Source: Cladocopium goreaui (lineage: Eukaryota; Sar; Dinophyceae; Suessiales; Symbiodiniaceae). Taken from it: a stretch of 64,000 nt of DNA. Shown here piece after piece: positions 21,321-32,590 of this stretch. Every line of letters starts with the position of its first letter. Within the stretch, counting starts at the first letter, position 1. The stretch is from contig CAMXCT020003179.1 of the NCBI GenBank assembly GCA_947184155.2, positions 506,001-570,000 of the forward strand. The letters are read 5' to 3'. A program made the position numbers and the translations under genes. A model generated the notes under the pieces. It worked only from the letters and a program-made list of their open reading frames with translations, was not told where the DNA came from and searched no databases.

Positions 21321-22519
21321 AAGACGCAAGTGCCAGGTACGTTAACACCCGCCCACCCCTCACCCCATGGTGACATGACGCAAGTTCCAAGACAACGTGC
21401 TTAGCGTAGCATCATCTTCAAGACGCAAGTGCCAGGTACGTTAACTTAACACACCCGCCCACCCCTCACCCCATGGTGACATGACGCAAGTTCCAAGACA
21501 ACGTGCTTAGCGTAGCATCATCTTCAAGACGCAAGTGCCAGGTACGTTAACTTAACACACCCGCCCACCCCTCACCCCATGGTGACATGACGCAAGTTCC
21601 AAGACAACGTGCTTAGCGTAGCATCATCTTCAAGACGCAAGTGCCAGGTACGTTAACACACCCGCCCACCCCTCACCCCATGGTGACATGACGCAAGTTC
21701 CAAGACAACGTGCTTAGCGTAGCATCATCTTCAAGACGCAAGTGCCAGGTACGTTAACACACCACCCCTCACCCCATGGTGACATGACGCAAGTTCCAAG
21801 ACAACGTGCTTAGCGTAGCATCATCTTCAAGACGCAAGTGCCAGGTACGTTAACACACCCGCCCACCCCTCACCCCATGGTGACATGACGCAAGTTCCAA
21901 GACAACGTGCTTAGCGTAGCATCATCTTCAAGACGCAAGTGCCAGGTACGTTAACACACCCGCCCACCCCTCACCCCATGGTGACATGACGCAAGTTCCA
22001 AGACAACGTGCTTAGCGTAGCATCATCTTCAAGACGCAAGTGCCAGGTACGTTAACACACCCGCCCACCCCTCACCCCATGGTGACATGACGCAAGTTCC
22101 AAGACAACGTGCTTAGCGTAGCATCATCTTCAAGACGCAAGTGCCAGGTACGTTAACTTAACACACCCGCCCACCCCTCACCCCATGGTGACATGACGCA
22201 AGTTCCAAGACAACGTGCTTAGCGTAGCATCATCTTCAAGACGCAAGTGCCAGGTACGTTAACTTAACACACCCGCCCACCCCTCACCCCATGGTGACAT
22301 GACGCAAGTTCCAAGACAACGTGCTTAGCGTAGCATCATCTTCAAGACGCAAGTGCCAGGTACGTTAACACACCCGCCCACCCCTCACCCCATGGTGACA
22401 TGACGCAAGTTCCAAGATAACGTGCTGTAGCGTAGCATCATCTTCAAGACGCAAGTGCCACGAACGTTAACACACCTGCCCACCCCTCACCCCATGGTGA
22501 CATGACGCAAGTTCCAAGC
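21321..22519 (+). repeat. 12-unit satellite array, about 101-106 bp unit
   Basis: Units begin AAGACGCAAGTGCC at 21321, 21420, 21526, 21632, 21733, 21829, 21930, 22031, 22132, 22238, 22344 and 22446. Lengths are mainly 101 or 106 bp; the 5 bp difference is GTTAACACACC versus GTTAACTTAACACACC. Unit order: CAAGTGCCAGGTACGTTAAC, CGCCCACCCCTCACCCCATG, GTGACATGACGCAAGTTCC, ACAACGTGCTTAGCGTAGCA. Only the last two units carry base changes. It shares a core with the 5.0-6.0 kb array. Confidence 0.96.
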
Positions 22520-22828
22520 GAACGAGTCAGCTTCAACAGAAGAAAGCAAAAATGCATTTAAAAAAACAACGGGCTGTTGGGGGCAGTGGTCCAACTACAT
22601 ACACTGGTTCCGACATGTTCCGGCTAGATATGTAAATCAGGTACTAGATATTCTATCGGTGGGATTGATAGTGATTCCAAATAATGGGCTACCTACTACT
22701 TCAATAAAAAAAGCAATAGTGGGAAGGTTATGTTATGGGAATGGAGGTACCATCAGTAGGAGCCCTTGTAAATTCTATGGGTTATAAGTATAAGTAGGAA
22801 AATAGCCATCGGCTAAACTCTCGGAGAT

Positions 22829-22866
22829 GGCGATGGAGAGAGAGAGGGAGAGAGAGAGAGAGAGAA
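22829..22866 (+). repeat. GA dinucleotide microsatellite
   Basis: A GAGAGA run interrupted by GGG, giving a Leu/Ser-rich minus-strand frame that is not a gene. Confidence 0.8.
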
Positions 22867-23028
22867 AGGATGAACCAACAAGAATAGAGCATTGACGGCT
22901 CCCAATATCCGCAAATGATCCCACTAAACTTTAAACCTATGGTTAATCCCTTCCAAAGCCACCCAAGAGCTGATAATCGGTAGATGTCAAGTATTGTCAA
23001 GTTCCCATTTTTTACTAACCATTGACTA

Positions 23029-23226
23029 TAACCATTATCAACCATCATGAACCATCATTAACCATCGCAATAACCATCATTAACTGGTTGGTGGTTTGGA
23101 TCATGTTTTATGTTTCCATATATTGGGAATTTCATCATCCCAACTGACCATTCATCAACCATCATTAACCATCATTAACCATCATTAACCATTACAATAA
23201 CCATTACAATAACCATCATTAACCAC
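23029..23226. repeat. AACCATCATT tandem repeat split by a family A fragment
   Basis: Ten-base units (AACCATCATT, AACCATTACAAT variants) flank 23084-23150, which is the left part of family A: CTGGTTGGTGGTTTGGA through ATCATCCCAACTGACC. The right end of A is missing, and the tandem repeat resumes directly after its CAACTGACC. Confidence 0.75.
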
Positions 23227-23234
23227 TACTGCAG

Positions 23235-23361
23235 CCTGCTGATTTGAGGAAATCCGGGGACTGTGGCGCCATCTCCGGCGCCTTCTCCGGGGCTTCGGCG
23301 CCTTCGGAAGATCGATCCAAGGACTCTAAGGCGCGCGTGGTGCACGAGGCCAGGCATGGCG
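23235..23361 (+). CDS. Candidate exon, product unknown
   Basis: Acceptor CTGCAG ends at 23234 and a GT donor (GTACGG) begins at 23362. The frame is open: PADLRKSGDCGAISGAFSG then ASAPSEDRSKDSKARVVHE. Gly/Ala/Ser-rich and charged, GC-rich against AT-rich flanks. No family recognised. Confidence 0.45.
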
Positions 23362-23769
23362 GTACGGTAGGTCCGGTAGGTACCCGTAAGGGTCCAGTTC
23401 GAAGTGGCTTGTTGGGATCTACAGATGGGTTAAAAATATGGTAAAAATATGTAAAAATATTGGTGTGTGATAGGATTAAAATAGGATTATGATGGAATTT
23501 ATGGGATATGATTGATATGATGTAATAGGATTTAAATAGTTCACCCTCCGGAACATCAAAATTAGCTAGCTGGAGAATCCCCGAATTATGGCTGGAGTCT
23601 TACAGCTGGGAAACTGTTTCAACAGTTCAGAAGAGAGACTCTAAACCAGTTTGTCACTCTTGTATACTGCGTACCGTTCAACTATAAATGGAGGATTTGC
23701 GTACCAGAGGCTATCCATAGTAACAGGGGGGTTATATAATATTATATAACGTGATATATATATATATAT

Positions 23770-23886
23770 GGTTGGTGGTTTCAAACATGTTTTATTTATT
23801 TTTATTTTCCATTTCATATATGGGTTGTCATCCCAACCCCATTGACTATTTGATATTTTTCAGAGAGGATCAATCACCAACCACCA
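23770..23886 (+). mobile_element. TIR element family A, diverged copy
   Basis: Left end GGTTGGTGGTTTCAAACATG, right end ATCACCAACCACCAG, interior TTTTTCAGAGAGGAT. The ORF running through it is incidental. A further degenerate A-like piece lies at about 24056-24135 (TTGGTTGGTAGTG to GAAACCACCATTGATGG). Confidence 0.7.
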
Positions 23887-24313
23887 GCCACTTCTGGAAG
23901 TCAATAAGCACCACCCGCAATTTTTGGATACCCAACCAGAAAACAGTAGGCAATCAGCCAACCAAACATGATGATGAAACCAACTTAAAATATGGGGACA
24001 TCATGATACATCATGAACGTAGAAATATCTTAATTATCATATAACCAATGATGACTTGGTTGGTAGTGTCAATGATATTATGTTCTTATTCCCCAATGAC
24101 GAGCATATGGTTCAAGGGGTTGAAACCACCATTGATGGTGAAGTGTGAGCTAACCTGGGGTCATTTACTGATATAGTCAATATAGTTTCGTCAAACATGG
24201 GGGTTGACCATGTTGAAAGGGACCAACAACAAAGCAAAGATTTGGACGTCATCGTGAAAATATGGAAACCGCCATGGAAACAGTATTATTCGGATTTGTC
24301 TTGGAATTGCGAC

Positions 24314-24505
24314 ACGGACTACTGTAGCAGGGGGTGGGGGCAGGCTACGGAATGAAAGTAATAATATGGCCTACAGTATATTGACATACAAACCATTCCT
24401 GGAAACACAAAACGGACTACTGTAGCAGGGGGTGGGGGCAGGCTACGGAATGAAAGTAATAATATGGCCTATTGACTGACATACCATTCCTGGAAACTCA
24501 AAAAA
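24314..24505 (+). repeat. 98 bp direct duplication
   Basis: ACGGACTACTGTAGCAGGGG starts at 24314 and again at 24412, and the following text (GGCAGGCTACGGAATGAAAG, ATTCCTGGAAAC) is repeated with few changes. Two tandem copies. Confidence 0.9.
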
Positions 24506-24559
24506 AAACTGCAATAAACAGCAGCAGTACTCAACATATATATATATATATTCGGTAAC

Positions 24560-24775
24560 GACATTTAAATATGTGGAGGGCGGGCCAGACCGCGAGGCCC
24601 CAGAGGTAGTATGAAATACTAGTTCGTATATTCAAATGTAGTTACCGTACGTTTAAATGAATTGGACTCCGTATGTTTAAATGGCCGGGCGGGCCAAGGA
24701 AAACCTTCCCGGAGGTAGTCTAAAATACCTGTTCGTATATTTAAAAATCCGTATATTTAAATGTAGTTAATTAAT
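24560..24775 (+). repeat. Imperfect duplication with TTTAAATG motifs
   Basis: Two diverged halves share GGGCGGGCC, GAGGTAGTNTNAAATAC, GTTCGTATAT and TAAATGTAGTTA. Seven TTTAAATG or TTCAAATG-like motifs lie within about 200 bp. Confidence 0.65.
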
Positions 24776-24845
24776 CATCGTTGTTTTCATTGTGACATGT
24801 TGTTTCCATTTTTTCAAGCTTGGTCCTTGCTTCTTCCGCTTCCAG

Positions 24846-24983
24846 CCCGTGTCCCCTCAGGAAGAGGCGAATCCTGCGAGATCGCTGGAGGTTGAGACGC
24901 CGCAGTGCCGTGGAGGAAAATTTCAGGGCTCCCGGCGGTCCCGGGCAGATTTCCCCTGTGATTCTTATGCAGCTGCAATGTTG
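24846..24983 (+). CDS. Candidate exon, 46 codons, product unknown
   Basis: Acceptor CGCTTCCAG ends at 24845, and a canonical donor GTAAAG follows at 24984. Phase 0 is open: PVSPQEEANPARSLEVETPQ then CRGGKFQGSRRSRADFPCDS. No family recognised. The minus strand is also open here but lacks splice sites. Confidence 0.45.
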
Positions 24984-27090
24984 GTAAAGCAATGTCCTTT
25001 TTCCAACCATATGTGGATGGTTTGGAATCCCACCCATAAAAATGGTAAACATGGGGATAGTTTACTACTGCTTTTAGTCATATGAAGTTATATTTGAGGG
25101 GGACGAACATCCACAAATCCCAATTATTTGAAGATTCACCCGATTGCCAGGGTGTTGACCCATAGCAATTTTATGATGCAAGAAATGCCGACAAGATTGA
25201 GTTTGATGACCTTTTGGTGGTCAAAATCATTGTCACAGTAAGTCGCAAATTCAAAAACCTGAAGAAAATAGGCCCTGGCGTTCACCAAAAGAGCCAAAGC
25301 CTGTCATTTGCCACTGAGAAGTCTCCTGGGCCAAGTTTCACCAGCGATTCCCAAAATCTATTGAGGGGATTGCATGGCATCGATCTCCTCCAACTGGTTG
25401 TTGAAAGGCACAGTTGGTCGACACTTGGTCTACCCACTTTGGAGATGTATAGTAATCATATGTAATCCATGGTTTCTTCCCACGTTTTACGCTCATCCCT
25501 TGAATCTACAGTTACCACCCCAGTTGCTCACCAGTTACATCCAGTGGCTGCGTTTCCTAGAAGGACATCAAGGCCTTACATGGACATATGGTAGGTAGCT
25601 CCTATTTGGCTACCTCCAATTTATGTTTGAAACGTCCTTTGAGTTTTCCATTCCAAGAAAATGTATATATAATTATATATACATATGTGTATGTATGTTT
25701 TTTTTATTTAGTTGTACTGCATATATGTACACATATTTGTGTGTATGTGTGTTTGTTTCTTGTTGTCATGAAGTCTCTGCTGTTGTGAAGTTCCCCCCAT
25801 TCTGAATGGCAATGCCCCACATGCTGTTCGAGAAATGTTTTTTTGTTCTAAAGGCCAGTCAAATTTGACCCATGATTGGACAAGTACTGGAACACCCCAA
25901 TGTTTTGATGAACCAAAAAACAATATAAAGATAAAGATAAATATAGAGACAAATATAATATAGAATATAGATATATAGATATATATATATATATCAAATC
26001 ATTTCCCCAAAAAAAAATCAACAAAAAAACATTTTAGAGTTTTCTACATTTTCTACCCACCCTAATACAACACGTAGGGACGACCGTAGATAAAAATCCA
26101 GCAGGTCAACGGAGTCGCCAAGACGTTTGGACCGCCGTGGGAATCCCATTCTTCCCCGGGAGGCCGTGGAAATGGGCTGGGCAGCTGGGCACTCACAGCA
26201 CTTAGGACATCTTAGGACTAGGGCGGATAGGGTCACTAGGATGGTTTAGGGTTTTGTGTGTTTAATGGCCTATGGTGGTAGAGGTTCATCTAGAACTTTG
26301 TCTCAGAATTGCTAGTAACGGGCAGGCTTAGCCTCATTGAAGGACAGTATAGACCTACAAAGGCTGATCCTCGACCGCTGGGTGGCAGGCGAAGGGTAGC
26401 TTAGTACCCCTAAAACCAAACGGCTGGAAGGTCAGAAGAAATTGAGGCCGCGTCCATGGGCTTTGAAATGGATATAACGCCTCCAAAGTCAGTGACAACA
26501 GAAGCAGAAATGAACTTGCTATTTTGGGGTCGCAGGATGTTCTTGCAATGGTGGTCTTGAGGACAGTTGTTTTTGTTTGGGTCAGGCGGCTGAACCTACC
26601 AACTGCCAAGCGGTGAAACCACTATATCTCTCAGGAATTTAATCTATAGGTTCTATATAGATGTGCTTTTCCCTCGGACTTGTTGACTTGTTTGACAGTC
26701 GCAATGGTACTGAGCAGACGTTTCAAACGGTTGCATTGTATGCTTTCACCGGAAATCATCAATGATATTGGTGCCAAAGACATGGTCCCATGTCTAGTTT
26801 GACTGAGTAGGATCCTCCCTAGAACTTCACTGAATGCCTCAAATTTGGTGATGTCAATTTCGATCACTCAACCCCCAGCTCGGTGTTTTTTTTGGTGATC
26901 TATTTCCACTGCAAAGAATCGTTTGTAGGGGGTACATGACCTTAATTGATCAACCAGGTTTTGGTTCAAACAACGGGCCCCCCAAGACCAAATACACCTG
27001 AAAAGAAGCTTGATGGATTGAGTGTACTCCAATATTAAAGGTATTTCATATGCTGGGCGGACGGGAGAACATCATAACAGCACCAAAACA
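24984..27090. other. Non-coding stretch, nothing firm
   Basis: Simple AT repeats at about 25660-25700 and 25925-25995. Minus-strand frames at 26355-26867 (one includes FEAFSEVLGRILLSQTRHG) look like decayed coding sequence, possibly of a transposon, but I cannot assign them. Confidence 0.35.
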
Positions 27091-27092
27091 GA

Positions 27093-27345
27093 GTAAACCT
27101 ATCTATCTACCTACCTACCTAGCTATACATAATTATATATATACTGTATATGCATACATGTTTGTTTGTTTGTTTGTTTGTTTGTTTGTTTGTTTGTTTG
27201 TTTGTTTTGTTTTGTTTTGTTTTGTTTTGTTTTGTTTGTTTGTTTGTTTGTTTGTTTGTTTGTTTGTTTGTGTGTGTGTGTTTGTTTGTGTGTGTGTGTG
27301 TTTGTTTGTTTGTTTGCTTGTTTGTTTGTCTTTCTATCGGTATAT
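27093..27345 (+). repeat. TTTG-type tetranucleotide microsatellite with CTAC leader
   Basis: CTATCTACCTACCTACC is followed by long (TTTG)n, then (TTTTG)n, (TTTG)n and (TG)n blocks, ending near 27340. It gives Phe/Val/Cys/Leu frames in every plus-strand frame; none is a gene. Confidence 0.95.
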
Positions 27346-27953
27346 ATATTTATACATGTATATACAATTATACACGCATTTAATTGTATATATAGCGCTG
27401 GGCAACTTGTTAGAACGTCATTTGGAAGTGGCGAACATGTTCAAAAGTACAACGGTTATAATGTTGTCCGAAATGAATACTTAGAACGTCATTCTATTGG
27501 TATGTGGGATATATATATATATATAAATATACTGTATGCATATACCCATATCAATATGCATATATAGTTATATACATATCATAATCCATACAGATAGCTG
27601 CTGAATCCCAAACTTAGAACGTTAAAACATGTGAAAACGCATAAGCACATCACGCGCATATAATTGTGTATATTATTTATACATATATATATATATACAT
27701 ATATATATATATGTCCCAAAACAAGACTCAACACATATTTATAATATGTCATTATGCCTGGCCCCAGTTGACTCCGGGTGGTGTGACTCACCATGTGACG
27801 CGCCTTGGCCATGGATGCCCATGGATGCCATGGGGAGCCATGGGGAGAGGGGATAAACTGTGCTATGTTCATGTTTTTTTTTCTACCTATGGAGTATGAG
27901 TACGTTAAATATGTTACATGTACCTAATTATGCAATGAAGTCAGTTAAGCAAT

Positions 27954-28071
27954 CTGATTGGTGGTGACTGGAACCATGGAATTTTATGACTTTCCATTCA
28001 GTTGGGAATGGAATAATCATCCCAACTGACGAACTCATATTTTTCAGAGGGGTGGGTATACCACCAACCAG
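27954..28071 (+). mobile_element. TIR element family A, complete copy
   Basis: Left end CTGATTGGTGGTGACTGGAA, right end TATACCACCAACCAG, interior GGGAATGGAATAATCATCCC and TTTTTCAGAGGGGTGGGTA. It differs from the 7352 copy mostly near the left end. Confidence 0.85.
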
Positions 28072-28330
28072 AATAATGTTAAATAGATCTACTTAAGCCA
28101 TCTCATGCCCAATCGTATGAGTATGGTAGGCCAGGTCCTCCGGATGTGAAGTGGTTTGCTAAGCACCTAAGATCGCCGAGGCACGGTTGAAGTTCCATAA
28201 AAAGGGAGCTGGTAACAGAGCTCTCACAGATCTTTTGTTGCTGGAATTCTTCTTTATCGTCCCATCAGGTTCTCACCCTTGTTGGCTAAATTTGGTTTCT
28301 TTGACTTAAATCACAATTTTTGCTGGTAAG

Positions 28331-28453
28331 TACCCTCTGGCAATCAAACGTGGCAATGGAAAATCATTTAATGGCTGATTGATAGATGACTTTCTCACTA
28401 AAACCTCCATTTATAGGGGATTTCCCATTGCTACGTTTGATTACCAAAGGGTA
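28331..28453. mobile_element. TIR element family B, complete copy with long arms
   Basis: Left TACCCTCTGGCAATCAAACG with GTGGCAATGGAAAAT, right ATTTCCCATTGCTACG with TTTGATTACCAAAGGGTA: inverted arms of more than 30 bases. 123 bp. Confidence 0.85.
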
Positions 28454-28639
28454 TCTAGGTGTTTATTGGTGATATCCCCATCTCCTGTTGATGGCATCCC
28501 CATTGTCAGCTGAGGTTCGCAGATGAGGAGGGACAGCCAGTTGAGGACAGTGGGACATCATGGGACACCAAAAATCACGGAGCTTGGTCGACCACAAAAT
28601 CACAGGGCTGGTTGAGAAGAACTGCCATTAAAAATTGCC

Positions 28640-28712
28640 ATGTATAGTGAGTTTTCCCATTAAAAATGGTGATTTTCCATAGTTATGTTACTTTCAATCG
28701 CACAAATTGGTC
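28640..28712. repeat. Family B right-half fragment
   Basis: AAAAATGGTGATTTTCCATA and GTTATGTTACTTTC correspond to the interior and right arm of family B without a clean terminus. Confidence 0.45.
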
Positions 28713-29035
28713 AAACCATCCAATTTTACTCCTTGAATTTCCAACATTATCTTTGAATATTGATCCGCAGTTGTAGGTAAACTCCCCATGGATATCTTGA
28801 TATTAAACCCCTAGAATTGAATTTCTTGGATGAAGGCAAAATGTACAAGCAACCTCCAGGTATTCGATGCCAAAAACGAAGCGTTTCCTCTATACTCTAT
28901 ATGTTCTCTTAAACCGACCCACTGATAACCCGATTCTCAGAATACGTATTTATATATATATAATGTATTTATCTCATGACAATCGCATAAAATTGCCACT
29001 TTATGTTTTTCACAGCTTCATACACATATATACAT

Positions 29036-29345
29036 ACCATACACTACCATACATTACATTACATTACAGTACATTACATTACATTACAGTACAGACAGAC
29101 AGACATACAGACATACACACAGACAGGCAGACAGACATACAGACATACAGACATACAGACATACAGACACAGACACAGAGACATACAGACATACAGACAT
29201 GCAGACATATAGACATACAGACATACAGACATACAGACATACAGCCATACAGGCATCCAGGCATCCAGGCATCCAGGCATCCAGACATCCAGACATCCAG
29301 ACATACAGACATACAGACAAACAGACACACATACATTTACATATA
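29036..29345 (+). repeat. ACATT and ACAT/ACAG microsatellite
   Basis: Pentanucleotide ACATT units (29040-29090) lead into a long (ACAG/ACAT)n block, with CATC variants near 29250-29300. Cys/Val/Leu frames on the minus strand and Thr/Asp/Ile/Gln frames on the plus strand are produced by it. Confidence 0.95.
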
Positions 29346-29587
29346 CGCATATATACACTCATGAATTAATGGTGACCACCAAGCCTATCCTCCTTTCGTG
29401 GGGGGTTCCTATTATATCCTTTGGTCATTGAACGTAGCGAACTGGAACATCACCATTTTCAAGAACGGTAATTCATCATGAACTATGAAAATCACCTTAA
29501 AAAGCGATAAATCATCATGTGATATCATGTGTATCATCTATAAATGGGCCATGTTCAGTCATTTTCATCCATTTTCCAATTCGCAAG

Positions 29588-29683
29588 CTGTTAAAATATG
29601 GCACTCGCACCTCGCAGCAGGAAGTGGTGGAGGTGCTGAAGCGACAAGCTTCCGCCACGGATCGCTTGGCGAACGGCTTCAAG
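29588..29683 (+). CDS. Candidate exon, 32 codons, product unknown
   Basis: An AG at 29586-29587 and a canonical donor GTGAGG at 29684 bound a phase-0 frame: LLKYGTRTSQQEVVEVLK then RQASATDRLANGFK. It looks helical and charged. It could join in phase 0 with the exons at 34119 and 35647. Confidence 0.48.
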
Positions 29684-29717
29684 GTGAGGATGGTGGGAGG
29701 CTGTCTCTGAAAAATGG

Positions 29718-29833
29718 GGGATATGTGGGTAAAACAATGCCACATTTACCATCCAGTCATCACAATTTTAAAATACTTTTTTAGCATTCCCAGTCATGGG
29801 TGGTCAACATTGCATTGTTTTACCCACATTAAT
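29718..29833. mobile_element. TIR element family C, complete copy
   Basis: Left end TATGTGGGTAAAACAATGCC and right end GCATTGTTTTACCCACATTA are inverted repeats about 116 bp apart. The interior has ACCATCCAGTCAT and CCCAGTCATGGGTGG. Confidence 0.82.
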
Positions 29834-30244
29834 AGAAATGTATGATGAGTTTAGGAATACTGCAGTTTTTTCATGGTGTTTCTTAATTTCATGTAACTAT
29901 TCAATAATATATGACATGGTTGGACAAAGTTTGGACACATTGAGGAAAAAAAACGTGGTTAGGAAGGAGTTCGGAGCTTGGAGCTCGGGGTGAGCTACTT
30001 GGACTTTGCAACCATTTGATGAAAACAAAAACAATAAACATATAGAGGGAAGCAAGCAATTTGGAGTATGTTATGATGTTTGGGACCGGACTGAACCACT
30101 AATTCTTGCGGGCTTATTTTAACCAGAATGGGTATAAAATAGGGATATAGCCAACTGGAAATTTATATCCCTATTATATATATATATAATGTCTGAATTG
30201 CAGGCACGTCCTGGGAGTTTTCAAAATAATAGAAAATAGGAAAA

Positions 30245-30267
30245 ATAGGTTGGTTGGTTGGTTGGTT
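30245..30267 (+). repeat. GGTT tetranucleotide run
   Basis: Five TTGG units followed by TTCGAAG. It is not part of a tRNA T-arm that I can complete. Confidence 0.7.
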
Positions 30268-30771
30268 CGAAGTCCAAAGGACAAATTGGGGGCTCCAACA
30301 GGCAGCAACAGCATCCAATCATGGAATAGCAGGGACCCCATCATGGAGTCTGCAGGACCCTTACCTCGGTAAAGGCCCAAACAGCTTCATGCCACCTGCA
30401 CCTGTTTGATTCATTCCTTCCAGAATAACCGCGCTCGCCGAACTAGTTCCTGTGCAAACAAGGCCATCGCATGTAGCCAGGATGGCTTGGATGAATGTCA
30501 AATATGGTTGAACCAAGCTCCTGCGGGAAATAAACGAGACAGGGCCTTCGGACATCGCCAGCACAGGTGTTCACAATGTGAAATTTCAGTTTAGAATACC
30601 TCTTCTAACATAAGATGCATTCCTGGACCCTGGCTTTGGACTTCTTGCCGTTTACGTGCCCAAATGCAACATAATCCCGTCTGAGTTGAATGACGACACT
30701 TTGGCTGATCAGGACATTCCACGGCAAATTGAGCTCCAGACTGTCTTTCAAATGGGTACTTGCTGTTTTCA

Positions 30772-32590
30772 TTAAAGTTTGGCGTACTGCTTGTAGGCCG
30801 CAGTCTCAGCAGCCCTTCTGCTCACCCAAGTGGGCCAGTCAATAATATCTTTGCTGGCAAGAAATTGACGAGAAATGGATGCCCATGAGGGAACAACAGA
30901 AACATGACTTGAACGGAAAAGACGACCAGCAATGGTACCTTTCAATGTCCAAAGTTTTCGCTGCACTGAAGCAATATCAATAGCAATACGGTCGGACGCA
31001 TCAAAAGTCCAACCCAGATCTGCTTGACAACTAGAAGCATTATTCCAAGGCTTTGCGCCAAGAAGCTGCCTTGCCCAGTTCTGGAATGTAGTAGTCAAAA
31101 AACATTGGACCTCTGGGGAAAGCCCCCACAACCAACGCCCAAATCTCAGTGTTGCTTCCACTTTCAACTCAAAGAGGACTGCGACGACAACAGCAGGTGG
31201 AACCCTATAGGAATCCATATACAAGAACACAACAAATTCACCATAGAAGAGCAAGCAGCCACAGTAACCATAGCGTGGTGCATCCATCCCCCAGAATCAG
31301 ACCACCTAAGCCCCAACCACTTGTGAGACGAAACTTGCATCAAAGGAGCAGGGAGGGCTGGAGGACGGCACGGAAAAAACACAGGTTGCGCCAAAAATGT
31401 CGGCGTTTCTGTGCTTCCAGAGAAACCTTGCACGACTGTTTTACTTGACCCCAGACCCCAGATGCAAAGAAGCCTTGACGTCATGCGCCCAGTCGGCCAC
31501 AATAGATAAGACCCGCACAGCCTCACCTCGACTGGAAGCGAGAAACACTGGATCATCAGCGTGAAATAAAACAGGAATTCTACGAGGATCACACAGATCC
31601 AAAGCCCGTGCGCAAGTTGCTCCCAAAGATGGCGACTGCCGCAAAGCAGATGCAGGTGGAAGCGTCTCTTGGTTTGCTACCGTCCCGAACCACAGAATCA
31701 CCACTCAGGGTGATCTGCCAATAATCATTCTTTCAAAAAAGAAGCGAGCAAAGCCAAAGCACCATCCCTAGTACCAGCAGAAACACCAGCCTCGGCTAAA
31801 ATCAAGGCTCTCCAGGCTCTTGGAAAAGCATGAACAAAATCAGCAAAAAAAACATTGAAAGCACGTTTCCAGCATCGGTATTCATCTTGCAAAGTATGCA
31901 AGGTAAATTGGTGAAGCATGACATCGAACCTGTACCCCGTCTGACCAGAGTCAACACAGTTGAACAAAGAACTTCCTATCCGGTGTAAAAGCAATTCCAA
32001 TTGTAACAGACCATGCAGGTCAGCAACAGCAATGTACCGATAAGAAGAGGCGTGGGCAATTGCACCTTTCTTGAAAACAATGGTTAAGAAACGAAATCTC
32101 CATAAAAAACGGACGATAACATAAGGAAGAGGGCCCACATAGGTTTTGCAAATTCGAAGCCACAGACCACCAAGAAGAGTTAGGACATTTCAACAGAAGC
32201 CTGTGGAGCAAAAGGGTGTACAAGCTCTTGAAGTGTTGATTCTTTCTGCAGCTCTGTGCCATTCTGCGTCATCAATCCGTCCATCGAGACACCTTGGCCA
32301 ATGTGAGCCCTCGCACTTTGGACCTGTTTGGCAGCTGCCCTTTCAATACTATCATGGAAAGATTGGTTGACAGAAATTGGACAACTTCCTTGTACCCTAA
32401 GATGATGAACGCAGCCTCGCTGACTGTCCGCCCTTGAAAGAAGGGTACCGTCACACCGTAACAAGCCAGGAGGATCATGAGTAAGAGGTTTGAGCCACTT
32501 GAGACAAGTCTTGACGCAGGACTGGGGCCAGCCACGGTCTCTTTGGTTCCTGAGCAACATGGCCTCAAAGTCATCTTCGTCACTGAAAAC
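30772..32590 (-). pseudogene. Non-LTR (LINE-type) retrotransposon reverse transcriptase, broken
   Basis: Read from 32590 to 30772, pieces of one reverse transcriptase appear in different frames. 32138-31725 has VFKKGAIAHASSYRYIAVAD, the SGQTGYRFDV motif and FADFVHAFPRAWRALIL (the catalytic-Asp motif of the palm). 31704-31441 has FHADDPVFLASS, in place of the usual Y/FADD, followed by SIVADWAHDVKASLHLG. 31287-30772 has WARQLLGAKPWNNASSCQA, typical of the region after the thumb in dinoflagellate and trypanosomatid-like LINEs. Piece 32560-32180 is probably the N-terminal part of the RT region. At least three frame changes and stops at the joints show that it cannot be expressed. No endonuclease or poly-A tail was found. 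It is opposite to the surrounding host exons and probably sits in an intron. Confidence 0.78.

Noticed and set aside
21110-21376. Minus-strand 88-codon frame next to the satellite
   Set aside because: Its start lies inside the satellite and no family is recognisable.
21321-22519. CRISPR-like regular array
   Set aside because: Units are contiguous and homogeneous, with only a 5 bp length polymorphism; no spacers.
26355-26867. Adjacent minus-strand frames as a transposon gene
   Set aside because: There are stops between them and no recognisable motif; left as unassigned possible decay.
27050-27567. Phe/Val/Cys/Leu-rich frames as a membrane protein
   Set aside because: Produced entirely by the TTTG/TG microsatellite.
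28867-29364. Thr/Asp/Arg/Gln repeat protein
   Set aside because: Produced by the ACAG/ACAT microsatellite.
30240-30275. GGTTCGAAGTCC as a tRNA T-arm
   Set aside because: No acceptor stem, D-arm or anticodon arm can be placed around it.
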